DNA of 64,000 nucleotides, taken from NCBI GenBank assembly GCA_002392965.1, contig DGIA01000010.1, positions 64,366 to 128,365 of the forward strand, given 5' to 3'. Each line of letters starts with the position of its first letter. Within the stretch, counting starts at the first letter, position 1. Position numbers and translations under genes: made by a program. The notes under the pieces are model-generated. The model was not told where the DNA came from and searched no databases. It saw only the letters and a program-made list of their open reading frames with translations. This document shows, one piece after another, positions 18,080-26,012 of the stretch. Origin of the DNA: Bacteroidales bacterium UBA3834 (GTDB taxonomy: Bacteria > Bacteroidota > Bacteroidia > Bacteroidales > P3).

Positions 18080-19287
18080 AAATGCATCAGCATTGCAAAG
18101 GCTTGGTTGGTGCTGCGGTCGATGTTCTGCTGTCGGCGGTTGGCGCCGAACTGCAGCAGTTTGGCCTCGGTGTGTGTGGCGTCGGCGACGGCAATCCACA
18201 CGGTGCCTACAGGCTTCTCGGGAGTGCCGCCGTCGGGGCCGGCGATGCCGGTGGTGGCGATGGCCAGGTCGGCGCCGAGGCGCTGGCGCACACCTTCCGC
18301 CATCTCGCGGACGGTCGCCTCGCTCACGGCTCCGTGGGCCTCCAGGGTGCTGTGCTTCACGCCGAGGGTGCTTTCCTTCACCTCGTTGCTGTAGGCGACG
18401 ATGCCGCCTTTGAAGTAGGCCGAAGCGCCGGCTTGGGCGGTGAGCAGACGGGCGATGTTGCCGCCAGTGCAGCTCTCGGCGGTGGCCAGCGTGAGGCCGC
18501 GTCCGATGAGGGTCTTGTGCACCAGCTCGTCGAGGGTCTCGCAGTCTTCGCCCACGATGTATTTGCCGGCCAGGTCGTACAGCCCTTTGAGGATTGCGGG
18601 GTCGTAGCCGCCGTGCACGGTGAGGCGCAGCTTGGTGAGGCCGGCCACGGGCAGGTAGGCCAGCTTGATGTTCTTGGGCAGGGAGAGTTCCCAAGGCTCG
18701 ATGAGGTCGGAGAGGAAGCTCTCGCCGATGCCTTGCACGAGGATGTTCTTGGTAATGATGATGTCGGTATGGAAGGTCTCCTGCAGCTTGGGCAGCACGC
18801 GGTTGCGCATGAGCCACTCCATCTCGAAGGGCACTCCGGGCAGCGAGACGAGCGCTTTACCCTCGCGGGCAAACCACATGCAGGGGGCGGTGCCGAGGTC
18901 GTTGTTGAGTACCTCGCAGCACTTAGGCACCAATGCTTGTGCACGGTTGACGGGCGTGAGCTCATAGCCACGGCTCTCGAAGATGCGCTTCACGTTGTCC
19001 AGCGCCACCTGGCTTTCCACCAGCTCGCTGTCGAAGTATTCGCACAGCAGCTTCTTGGTGATGTCGTCCTTGGTGGGGCCGAGGCCGCCGGTGACCAGCA
19101 CGGCGTCGCTGTCGCGCAACGCCTCATCGACAGCCACCCAGATGTCGTTATAGACGTCGCCCACCACGAGGGTTTTGCAGACGTCCATGCCCGCTGCGGT
19201 GAGCATTCGGCTCATCGTCGAGGCGTTGGTGTTGACGACCTGCCCGATGAGCAGTTCGTCGCCTATGTTGATGATGGTGATGTTCAT
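18067..19287 (-). CDS. cinA: CinA: molybdopterin-binding-like domain plus NMN amidohydrolase
   Basis: 406 residues, normal for full-length CinA. The N-terminal MoCF-like domain (about 1-170) has GDELLIGQVVNTNA and VTGGLGPTKDD. The C-terminal amidohydrolase domain (about 245-406) has TAESCTGGNIARLLT, GGIVAYSNEVKE and TGIAGPDGGTPEKPVGTV. Family role: nicotinamide mononucleotide deamidation and ADP-ribose pyrophosphatase activity in pyridine nucleotide salvage. The final codons and stop come from a spacer repeat. It lies between folA and a DMT-type membrane protein. Confidence 0.95.
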   Translation of the reverse strand: MNITIINIGDELLIGQVVNTNASTMSRMLTAAGMDVCKTLVVGDVYNDIWVAVDEALRDSDAVLVTGGLGPTKDDITKKLLCEYFDSELVESQVALDNVKRIFESRGYELTPVNRAQALVPKCCEVLNNDLGTAPCMWFAREGKALVSLPGVPFEMEWLMRNRVLPKLQETFHTDIIITKNILVQGIGESFLSDLIEPWELSLPKNIKLAYLPVAGLTKLRLTVHGGYDPAILKGLYDLAGKYIVGEDCETLDELVHKTLIGRGLTLATAESCTGGNIARLLTAQAGASAYFKGGIVAYSNEVKESTLGVKHSTLEAHGAVSEATVREMAEGVRQRLGADLAIATTGIAGPDGGTPEKPVGTVWIAVADATHTEAKLLQFGANRRQQNIDRSTNQAFAMLMHLVVK

Positions 19288-19292
19288 TTTTT

Positions 19293-19317
19293 AGTGGTTA
19301 AGTAGTCAGTAGTTAAG
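19293..19317. repeat. TTAACTACT spacer repeat 3
   Basis: AGTGGTTAAG followed by TAGTCAGTAGTTAAG between folA and cinA, in the same family as the copies at 17641, 18048 and 25968. Confidence 0.65.
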
Positions 19318-19347
19318 ACGATACCGCAGGAGCGGGAACCGTCTCGG

Positions 19348-19878
19348 CTACCGTTTTTCCATTGTCGGTTTTCTGTCGTATTCTTCGTAAGCGTAGTCAA
19401 GTCCACTCTCTTCGTCCTGCATCGGCTCGCTGAGTTTCACCAATGTGAATTCCGACATATCGATGGTTGGGAAATAGACGTCGGCTTCGTAGTCGCGGTA
19501 AACGCGTGTGATATAGAGCCGGTTGGTGAACGGCAGCAGGGCTTTGTAGATGGCGGCGCCGCCCATCACGAAGACTTCGTCGTCGTAGTCTTTCAGGACG
19601 TTGAACAGCTGGTTCACGCTGTGCGCCACCGTGGCTCCAGGGGCTTCGAAGTCGGGGTTGTTGGTCATCACGATGTTCTGGCGTCCGGGCAGGGGCTTCT
19701 TGGGAAGGCTGTCCCATGTGCGGCGCCCCATGACCACAGGATGGCCGGTGGTGAGTTGCTTGAAACGCTTGAGGTCGCCGCTGAGGTGCCAGAGCAGGTC
19801 GTTGTCTTTGCCTATGGCGCCATTCTGCGCGATGGCCACTATGATGCTAAGCATGGGTTTCTTGTTTATGTTGATCAT
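19348..19878 (-). CDS. folA: Dihydrofolate reductase
   Basis: 176 residues from the ATG at 19878. Family alignment would also allow the ATG at 19854, which begins MLSIIVAIAQNGAIGKDNDL, the usual DHFR N-terminus. Landmarks: DLLWHLSGDLKRFKQLT with the active-site acid, VVMGRRTWDSLPKKPLPGRQNIV (NADPH loop), VFVMGGAAIYKALLP and LYITRV. It reduces dihydrofolate to tetrahydrofolate with NADPH. Upstream of cinA. Its 5' side adjoins a 9-bp repeat cluster. Confidence 0.95.
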   Translation of the reverse strand: MININKKPMLSIIVAIAQNGAIGKDNDLLWHLSGDLKRFKQLTTGHPVVMGRRTWDSLPKKPLPGRQNIVMTNNPDFEAPGATVAHSVNQLFNVLKDYDDEVFVMGGAAIYKALLPFTNRLYITRVYRDYEADVYFPTIDMSEFTLVKLSEPMQDEESGLDYAYEEYDRKPTMEKR

Positions 19879-19893
19879 ATTTTTCTTTTTTGG

Positions 19894-20029
19894 GAGTTAA
19901 AGAAGTTAAAGGAAGTTATCGCGCTTCGCGCTAGAAGTTAAAGACAATACTTTCTGTAGGCAAAATTGCGAAATGAACATTTGTCTTTAACTTCTTTAAC
20001 TTCTCTAACTTCTTTAACTTCTCTGATTC
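19894..20029. repeat. Inverted clusters of 9-bp repeats between hydF and folA
   Basis: Five head-to-tail units of CTTTAACTT or a close variant occupy 19985-20029. The inverse unit AAGTTAAAG occurs about three times at 19894-19920 and again near 19932. A small GCGC-TTC-GCGC hairpin lies between the clusters. The last unit runs into the hydF stop codon at 20028. Confidence 0.75.
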
Positions 20030-21152
20030 AATTTCCATTAAAAACTTTTGTCGCTCGTTCGAATATGCCGTTGCACCAGGCAAGGGCGAGGCCGTAGTTG
20101 CTCACGGGAACGCCGGCTTCGAGCGCCGGAAGCAGACGGGCTTTCACCTGCTGGGCGGTGATGACGCATCCGCCGCATTGTATCACCAGCGCGTATTGTG
20201 AGAGGTGGGCAGGAAGGGGCGACTGTCCGCCGATGACTTCGCAAAGCAGCTCTTTGCCGGTGGCTTTGCGGAGGGCGGCGGGCAGTTTCACGCGGCCGAT
20301 GTCCTCGCAGGTGACGTTGTGGGTGCAGCTTTCGAGCAGCAGCACGCGGTCGCCGTCCTTGAGGTTGCCTATCTTGCGGGTGCCTTGAAGGTATTCGAGG
20401 AAAAGCCCTTTCTGGCGCGCCAGCACCACGCTGAAGGAGGTGAGGGGCACTGCGTCGGGCACTATGGCGGCCACCTGCTTGAAGGCCTGGCTGTCGGTAA
20501 CGACCAGGGCCGGCGGTTCTTTCAATGCCGCCAGGGTCGAGGTCAGCTCGTCGGGCTGGCAGAAGAAGGCTTGGGCGTGGAGGTCCATCAGGTCGCGCAG
20601 CACCTGCACCTGCGGCAGTATCATGCGGCCTTCGGGGGCCGAACTGTCGATGGGGGTCACCAATACCACGGTGTCGCCAGGAGCGATGATGTCGCCCAGG
20701 AGAGAGCGTCCGCGGTAGGCGCTTTCGGGCAGGGCCTCTTTTATTTGTGCGATCAGGGCTTCCTTGTCGATGGGTGCGGATTTGGTGAGCACTTTGAGCA
20801 GCGGTGTGCCGTGCTCTGTGCACCAGCGCTCCACCATCTCCTCCGGCTCGCCGTAGCAGCCTTCGGTGTAGAGCAGCAGAGCCAGGTCCACTTCGGCCAG
20901 GGCGGCCATGCTCTTCTCCACACGCATACGGCCCAGCTCGCCTTCGTCGTCGATGCCGGCGGTGTCGATGAGCACCACGGGGCCGATGCCGCCGATCTCC
21001 ATGCTCTTGCGCACGGGGTCGGTGGTGGTGCCGGCGGTGTCGCTGACAATGGCGATCTGCTGGCCGGTCAGCCAGTTGATCATGGTGCTTTTGCCGACAT
21101 TGCGCCGGCCGAAGAATCCGATGCGCGGTTTCAGTTCGTTCCCTTTTTTCAT
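20028..21152 (-). CDS. hydF: [FeFe]-hydrogenase maturation GTPase HydF
   Basis: 374 residues from the ATG at 21152; a longer frame reaches 21230, but the promoter lies inside it. GTPase domain: P-loop GRRNVGKS (15-22), switch region with TAGTTTDPV, and DTAG (63-66). A dimerisation domain follows, then a C-terminal cluster domain with Cys276-x-His278 and Cys326-x-x-Cys329 (QCGGC), the spacing known for the HydF 4Fe-4S site. HydF is the scaffold on which HydE and HydG build the H-cluster di-iron precursor. Neither partner nor a hydrogenase is in this window. The residue before Cys326 is Gln where His is common. Confidence 0.93.
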   Translation of the reverse strand: MKKGNELKPRIGFFGRRNVGKSTMINWLTGQQIAIVSDTAGTTTDPVRKSMEIGGIGPVVLIDTAGIDDEGELGRMRVEKSMAALAEVDLALLLYTEGCYGEPEEMVERWCTEHGTPLLKVLTKSAPIDKEALIAQIKEALPESAYRGRSLLGDIIAPGDTVVLVTPIDSSAPEGRMILPQVQVLRDLMDLHAQAFFCQPDELTSTLAALKEPPALVVTDSQAFKQVAAIVPDAVPLTSFSVVLARQKGLFLEYLQGTRKIGNLKDGDRVLLLESCTHNVTCEDIGRVKLPAALRKATGKELLCEVIGGQSPLPAHLSQYALVIQCGGCVITAQQVKARLLPALEAGVPVSNYGLALAWCNGIFERATKVFNGN

Positions 21153-21155
21153 GGT

Positions 21156-21164
21156 GCAAAAGTA
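21156..21164 (-). promoter_or_regulatory. -7 promoter element for hydF, near-leaderless
   Basis: Minus strand TACTTTTGC. Its centre is only about 8 bases from the hydF ATG at 21152, so the transcript should start at or one base before the ATG. Confidence 0.65.
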
Positions 21165-21219
21165 CGAATTAAATCGCACACGCGTGTAGAAAGTTTTCAA
21201 CCTTGTGTGGGAAAAGTCG

Positions 21220-21228
21220 TATCTTTGC
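21220..21228 (+). promoter_or_regulatory. -7 promoter element for the DUF4919 gene
   Basis: TATCTTTGC. Predicted start near 21231, about 6 bases before the ATG at 21237. It is divergent from the hydF promoter, 55 bases away. Confidence 0.68.
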
Positions 21229-21236
21229 ATCTGGAT

Positions 21237-21716
21237 ATGAAAAGGAGAGTTGCCATAATCGGTTTGCTGATAGTGTGTTGCGTGGCTCTAGGGCAAGAAA
21301 ACGGAGTCACGTTGAAGCCCAATTATCGCAAGATTGCGCGGGTGGTGAAGTCGCCTTTGAGCCCTTATTTCCTCGACTCGCTGCAGGCACGCTTCTTCCG
21401 TTGCGACACCGCCATGACGGTTGACGACCTGCGATGCCTTTATTACGGCGACACACTCTACAGCCTTGTGAATGCAGCCGCCATCTATGACCGCAGGTGC
21501 CGCCGGTTCGGCCGTGACTCCCGCCAGGCGAACGATGCCTGGTGGCAGTACCAGATGCTTGTCACGGCGATATGGAGTACGGGTGACGGGAGCAGGCGCA
21601 GGCCGCTGCATGTTGCGTGCCCGGAGGATGCTAGACTTGCGTCGGAAGGGTATGACAGCGCCTTGTGGTTCAAGATGAAGGGGAAGCGCAAGTTCTGTGT
21701 GTCGCCACAGCGGTGA
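21237..21716 (+). CDS. Exported DUF4919-like protein
   Basis: 159 residues. The start is fixed by the promoter at 21220 and by the signal peptide (MKRRVAIIGLLIVCCVALGQ). The mature part resembles the Bacteroidota DUF4919 family: FRCDTAMTVDDLRCLYYGDTLY, where a short Tyr-rich motif follows a Thr-x-Asp-Asp-Leu helix. No catalytic residues are apparent. It is divergent from hydF and followed by a 408-base gap with an 11-bp repeat array. The frame stays open far upstream of 21237, antisense to hydF, but that part is not coding. Confidence 0.82.
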   Translation: MKRRVAIIGLLIVCCVALGQENGVTLKPNYRKIARVVKSPLSPYFLDSLQARFFRCDTAMTVDDLRCLYYGDTLYSLVNAAAIYDRRCRRFGRDSRQANDAWWQYQMLVTAIWSTGDGSRRRPLHVACPEDARLASEGYDSALWFKMKGKRKFCVSPQR

Positions 21717-21722
21717 TACTGT

Positions 21723-21810
21723 GTTACCCTTTAGTTACACCTTGGTTACATAGGAGCTACTCCTTAGGGAGCATAGCGTTGGTATAGGGTTGGTATAGGG
21801 TTGGTATAGC
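21723..21810. repeat. 11-bp repeat array C, eight units
   Basis: Eight consecutive 11-base units with no slippage. The last three are GTTGGTATAGG, GTTGGTATAGG and GTTGGTATAGC. The first four begin GTTAC or GCTAC and decay in the last six bases. The period is exact over 88 bases although the unit sequence drifts. Confidence 0.9.
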
Positions 21811-21948
21811 CATTCTGCTTGTATTGTGTTGGGAATTAAATGATTATGGGAATCGGCAATGTGTACAAGTCTATTGGCATGCCATAGTATGCAGAATTAC
21901 AATAGGTTGCAGCGTTGTCTATGATTCTGGAACAGCCTTAAACTGTGT

Positions 21949-21957
21949 GCAAAGATA
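21949..21957 (-). promoter_or_regulatory. Orphan minus-strand -7 element
   Basis: Minus strand TATCTTTGC, as good as those before known genes. Transcription would run left through array C and antisense into the DUF4919 gene, where no minus-strand gene is present. Possible small RNA. Confidence 0.5.
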
Positions 21958-22056
21958 CGAATTATTTTTGATATGTGCAAGTTGTTTTTGAGTTAAACTT
22001 ATTTATCTGAAATACAGTGTGTTGTGTTTTTTTTTTCTTGCGAATAAAAAAAGTTG

Positions 22057-22065
22057 TATTTTTGC
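22057..22065 (+). promoter_or_regulatory. -7 promoter element for the T9SS cargo gene
   Basis: TATTTTTGC with a TTG ending at 22040 as possible -33. The surrounding bases (AAAAAAGTTGTATTTTTGCA) are the same as those before kamD at 43699. Confidence 0.72.
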
Positions 22066-22124
22066 AGTCGTGAAGGTGGGGTGAACCTGTGGGAATGGAA
22101 AACTGCAATATAATTGTTATAATA

Positions 22125-23447
22125 ATGAAAAAGGTATTGTTTATCCTGTCGTTAATTGCTGTGGCAGGCAGCGCTATGGCCCAGGGCGGCTTTTATCATC
22201 AGGTCGGCGACACGGTGCGCGGCAAAAGCCCCATCTACCACTACGAAAAGGGTTGGTGGCCAGTCCTCAACGCGATAGGCCATACCGACAGCGTAATCGG
22301 TACTTTCGGCGCGTTCGGCTACATGAAACACACCACCAATACCCCGCTGAGGGTGATTGGCATTGCCTCGACGGTGGCGCGACTTGACAAGAGTAATCCG
22401 ACGAACATGCAAGAAGATCTGGACACCAGCATCGACGGCACATTGTACTATGTGCTGTCAGACGCCACCGCCGGCGGCCTGGTGGAGAGAGCACGCGTCT
22501 GCTGGACGGATGATTACGCGACCCATCCCAAACGCTACATGGAGCTGCCGAGAAGGGGAGGTGGGGTTTCATGCGACCTGATGCAAGACTTCACGGCCAT
22601 CGTCTCGCTGCGCGAATACTATTTCGACAGCGCCATCACCGTCACCGACTCATTCTACCTGGGTTGTGCAACCACTGATCCAACCGTCACCGATTTCGAT
22701 GGCTTTTCCTATATTGCGTCACACATGTGGGACTACTGCGCCTATGCTGTTTCTCCTGACGACACCCCAAACCCAAGTATAAAAGATTGTGCAACGGAGG
22801 TTCCGGAGTTCACCTATTATGATTCATCAAGGCTCGATAACCAATGGCACCACTTCACACACAAGAGATTCCAGCTGATTTTTCCCATCATAGAAGTGGA
22901 TACCTTCTGTGTCACGCCCGAAGATCCGCAGGTGGTGTATAGGGACAGCGTGAAGGTGAGGGTGGCATGGACGGACAACAGCAATACCGGCTGGGAGGTG
23001 TCGCGCACGGTGCCGAACGGCAACCCCGATGCGGGCCTGATTACTTCGACGTCGGTGCCCTACATCGAATACACCGACATCGACGATGACAGCAGCTATC
23101 ACGTCTATGTGCGCGGACATTGCGCGACGGGTGTGTGGACGGGCTGGAGCTCGCCCTGCACCATCGACACGATTTCCTCTCCAGACCCACACGAGGCTAT
23201 CGCGGACATCAAAGCCGCTGACTTCACCCTTTCCCCCAACCCGGCCAAGGGCATGGTGACCCTGAGATGTGCCGAATCCATGCAGGGGAGCGTCGAGATT
23301 ATCGACATGCAGGGCAAGAGCTGGTGCAGGAAACCGCTAGCCGGCCAGATGACGGAGATGGACGTGAGTGCATTGCCCGCCGGCGCCTATCTGGTGCGCA
23401 TAGCCACCGAAAAAGGAAGCACGACGAAGAAACTTTCCGTCGAATAG
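22125..23447 (+). CDS. Secreted protein with FN3-like domain and T9SS sorting tail
   Basis: 440 residues from the ATG at 22125 (signal peptide MKKVLFILSLIAVAGSAMAQ); an upstream in-frame ATG at 22089 would add twelve residues before the signal. N-terminal region of unknown fold (about 20-270), a fibronectin-III-like domain (about 280-360, with YHVYVRGHC and WTGWSSPC), then a type A T9SS sorting domain: LSPNPAKGMVTL, VEIIDMQGKSW, LPAGAYLVRI. It shares with the cargo protein at 1615-2922 a YYFDSAITVTDSFYLG-like stretch, the FN3-like domain and the tail, so the two are probably paralogues. Likely exposed on the cell surface. Confidence 0.84.
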   Translation: MKKVLFILSLIAVAGSAMAQGGFYHQVGDTVRGKSPIYHYEKGWWPVLNAIGHTDSVIGTFGAFGYMKHTTNTPLRVIGIASTVARLDKSNPTNMQEDLDTSIDGTLYYVLSDATAGGLVERARVCWTDDYATHPKRYMELPRRGGGVSCDLMQDFTAIVSLREYYFDSAITVTDSFYLGCATTDPTVTDFDGFSYIASHMWDYCAYAVSPDDTPNPSIKDCATEVPEFTYYDSSRLDNQWHHFTHKRFQLIFPIIEVDTFCVTPEDPQVVYRDSVKVRVAWTDNSNTGWEVSRTVPNGNPDAGLITSTSVPYIEYTDIDDDSSYHVYVRGHCATGVWTGWSSPCTIDTISSPDPHEAIADIKAADFTLSPNPAKGMVTLRCAESMQGSVEIIDMQGKSWCRKPLAGQMTEMDVSALPAGAYLVRIATEKGSTTKKLSVE

Positions 23448-23513
23448 AGCGCCAGGCCCACACGCGTGCGCCTGCAGAAGCGGGCGGTTCGGTAAAACGG
23501 TGGCTTATTCTCC

Positions 23514-25967
23514 CTATCGCAGTTCCACAACGGTGATGCCCTCGCCGCCGAGTTCCAGCTTCTCGGGGTGGAAGGAGCGTACGTCGCGGCTGGCACGCAG
23601 TTCGTCGCGGATTATCTGCATCAATATGCCGTAGCCTTTGCCGTGCAGGATACGCACTTCCTTCTCGGAAAGCAGGAGCGCGTTGTCGAGGAACTGGTGG
23701 AGAAGGGCAATGGCCTCTTCGGCGCGATGGCCGCGCAGATCGAGTGTGGGGTTGAAGTGGGCGCGCTTTTCGTTGATGTCGTCGTAGATGCTGTGGCTTA
23801 CACTCACCGTTGGCTTCGAGGAGGGTATTTTCTGCTTGGCGGTGCCCGAGAGGCGGCTCAGAGGGATGGTTATGCGGATGCTGTTGCTCTCGACGACGGC
23901 TTTCTTGCCTTTGATTTCCACCACTTGACCGAAGGTCTCTTCGCCGTCGATGCGCACGATGCTGCCCACAAGAATGGGCGTTTCTTTATCTCTAACCGAA
24001 TTGTCCGAATTAATCCGAACTTGGCTTTTTCGGGTTCTTTCGGATTGTTCGGTTAGAGCTTTGGTGTTCTGTTCTGTGGCTTCTGCCAAGGCTTCGCGGG
24101 CCTTGCGGGTGGCTTCTTTCTCGGCTTTGGCGCTCTTGATGTCGCTGATGGTGCGCTCCACGGTGCGGTTGGCGTCGGAGAGAATCTGTTGGGCCTCGCG
24201 CCGTGCGCTGCCAATGATTTCGTGGCGTCGTGCCTGGAGGTTGTCGTTCAGGCGTTGATACTTTTGAGTTACCTCGTTGAGGAAGTCGTCGGCCACGCGC
24301 AACTCCTCTTTCTGGCGCGCTATCTCGCGCTTGTCGATCTCCAGTTGCTGCAGCTGGTGCTCAAAGTTGAGCTGCTCGCGGCCCACTTTCTCGCCGGCTT
24401 TGTCGAGCACTTCTTTGGGGAAGCCGATGCTTTCTGCGATCTCGAAGGCGAAACTGGAACCCGGATGGCCCACAGCCAACCGGTAGAGCGGCCGCATGGC
24501 CTCGGTGTCGAAGAGCATGGCGCCGTTGACCACTCCGGGCATGCGGTCGGCCAGCAGCTTCAGGTCGGCGAAGTGGGTCGTCACCACCCCGAAGGCCCCT
24601 TTGCCGTGGAGTTCTTCCAGCACCGCTTCGGCGATGGCGCATCCGCTTCGCGGTTCTGTGCCGCCCCCCAGCTCGTCGAGTAGGAAGAGGGTGTCGTCCT
24701 TGGCTTCGGAGAGGAGAGCCTTCATGTTTTGTAGATGGGAGGTGTAGGTGGAGAGGTCGTTGTCGATGCTCTGCTGGTCGCCGATGTCGATGAATATGCT
24801 GCCGAACATGCCGCACTCCGACGTGGGTCGCAGCGGCACCGGCATGCCACATTGCAGCATGTATTGTATCAGTCCTACGGCTTTGAGACATACCGACTTG
24901 CCACCGGCGTTGGGGCCGGAGATGATGAGGATTCTTTGCGGTTGGAGGTCGGAGGTCGGAGGTCGGAGTTGGAGGTTGAATGGGACGACGGCGTCGTGTT
25001 TTTGGAGGTAGAGAATCGGGTGCCGTGCATCCATCCATTCTATGCGTGGTTCGGCGTGCAGTATGGGCACGGTGGCGTTGAGTTCCACCGCCACCCGTGC
25101 TTTTGCCCTCAGGAAGTCTATCCTTGCCAGGAAGCGGTAGGCCTCGTCGAGTTGTGGCAGCAGCGGACGCAGACGGTCGCTGAAGGCTAGCAAGATGCGC
25201 TGTATCTCGTGCCGTTCGTCGAATTCCAGCTCCCGCAGGTCGTTGCCGAGCTCCACCACCTCGCTGGGTTCCACGAAGGCCGTCTGTCGAGTGGCGCTCT
25301 CGTCCTGTATCAGGCCGCGAATCTTGCGGCGGTGGGTGGTGAGCAGGGGGATGACGGGGCGTCCGTCGCGTATTGTCACCTCGGCGTCAGAAGGAGCCCA
25401 GCCCTCGCGTTTGGCACGCGCCAGGGTGCTGTTGACCTGAGCGTCCACCTCCGCTGCCTTACGGGCTTTGGTGCGCCGTATCTCGGCGAGTGTGGGGGAG
25501 GCGTTGTCGAAGAGTTCGCCGTGGTCGTCGATGAGTTTGCCAAGCAGCGAGTTGATGATGTTGAGCTGCGAGCTTTTGCCGCCGTATCCCAGTTCCACCT
25601 CGATGGCTTCGTTGCGCAAAGCCTCATACTGCATGTGCTCCTCGGCGGTGAGGAAATGGTAGCATTCTCGTATGGTGCGCAGCGAGAGCTTGAGGTCGAA
25701 GAGGCTCTCCATCGGAATGACCGTGTTGCCCACGCGCAGGTGGGTGAGTATCGGAGTGAGGTCGATGAAGTCCTGCTGGGGGAATCCGTTCTCCATGAGC
25801 ACTATCTGGCGCATCTCCTCCACAATCTTCAGTTCATGGCTCAGCGTCTCATAGTCGGTCATGTAGTGCATCTCGTCCGTCATGCGGACGGCGAGGGCGT
25901 TGGTGCATTGCTCTGCCACCATCTGGCGGATGCGGTCGAATCCCAGTTTCTGTTCAATATTGTACAT
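23514..25967 (-). CDS. mutS2: MutS2 endonuclease with Smr domain
   Basis: 817 residues. Lever and core domains precede the ATPase: Walker A GPNAGGKS, signature STYTSHLQNM, Walker B LFLLDELGGGTEPRSG. A long coiled coil and linker follow, ending in a C-terminal Smr nuclease domain (LDLRGHRAEEA, LHGKGYGIL). MutS2 suppresses recombination between diverged sequences or rescues collided ribosomes; it is not the mismatch-repair MutS. Two repeat elements sit in the coding sequence: a 7-bp array just before Walker A and an inverted repeat in the linker. The ATG at 25967 is preceded by AGTAGTTAAG-type repeats. Confidence 0.95.
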   Translation of the reverse strand: MYNIEQKLGFDRIRQMVAEQCTNALAVRMTDEMHYMTDYETLSHELKIVEEMRQIVLMENGFPQQDFIDLTPILTHLRVGNTVIPMESLFDLKLSLRTIRECYHFLTAEEHMQYEALRNEAIEVELGYGGKSSQLNIINSLLGKLIDDHGELFDNASPTLAEIRRTKARKAAEVDAQVNSTLARAKREGWAPSDAEVTIRDGRPVIPLLTTHRRKIRGLIQDESATRQTAFVEPSEVVELGNDLRELEFDERHEIQRILLAFSDRLRPLLPQLDEAYRFLARIDFLRAKARVAVELNATVPILHAEPRIEWMDARHPILYLQKHDAVVPFNLQLRPPTSDLQPQRILIISGPNAGGKSVCLKAVGLIQYMLQCGMPVPLRPTSECGMFGSIFIDIGDQQSIDNDLSTYTSHLQNMKALLSEAKDDTLFLLDELGGGTEPRSGCAIAEAVLEELHGKGAFGVVTTHFADLKLLADRMPGVVNGAMLFDTEAMRPLYRLAVGHPGSSFAFEIAESIGFPKEVLDKAGEKVGREQLNFEHQLQQLEIDKREIARQKEELRVADDFLNEVTQKYQRLNDNLQARRHEIIGSARREAQQILSDANRTVERTISDIKSAKAEKEATRKAREALAEATEQNTKALTEQSERTRKSQVRINSDNSVRDKETPILVGSIVRIDGEETFGQVVEIKGKKAVVESNSIRITIPLSRLSGTAKQKIPSSKPTVSVSHSIYDDINEKRAHFNPTLDLRGHRAEEAIALLHQFLDNALLLSEKEVRILHGKGYGILMQIIRDELRASRDVRSFHPEKLELGGEGITVVELR
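23990..24058. repeat. Palindromic element in the mutS2 linker
   Basis: Arms of 20 bases (23990-24009 and 24039-24058) are inverted and match at 17 positions. Within them the motif TCCGAA or TTCGGA recurs several times. The element encodes part of the linker between coiled coil and Smr domain. Confidence 0.7.
24941..24974. repeat. 7-bp tandem repeat inside mutS2
   Basis: GTTGGAG once, GTCGGAG three times, then decayed copies, with a 7-bp period that does not preserve frame. It encodes the loop NLQLRPPTSDLQPQ directly before the ATPase P-loop strand. Confidence 0.8.
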
Positions 25968-25999
25968 AGTAGTTAAGAGGATAGTAGTTAAGTAGTTGA
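25968..25999. repeat. AGTAGTTAAG spacer repeat 4
   Basis: AGTAGTTAAG at 25968-25977 and 25983-25992 plus a decayed third copy. It immediately abuts the mutS2 start codon, in the opposite orientation to the copies near 17.6 and 18.05 kb. Confidence 0.7.
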
Positions 26000-26012
26000 A
26001 GAAAATGTTTTG

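Larger units (their letters stand above)
21717..22124. other. 408-base intergenic region
   Basis: Holds the 11-bp array C (21723-21810), a minus-strand -7 element at 21949-21957 with no gene downstream of it, AT-rich sequence, and the promoter at 22057-22065 for the next gene. No credible protein-coding frame is seen. Confidence 0.7.

Noticed and set aside
18082..19305. 407-codon plus-strand frame antisense to cinA
   Set aside because: GC-rich mirror frame; low-complexity Gly/Val/Ala/His composition and no start signal. cinA on the other strand is certain.
20205..21236. Long plus-strand open frame antisense to hydF
   Set aside because: It is the mirror of a strongly conserved GTPase gene and has no family match. 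Only its end (from 21237) is a real gene with its own promoter and signal peptide.
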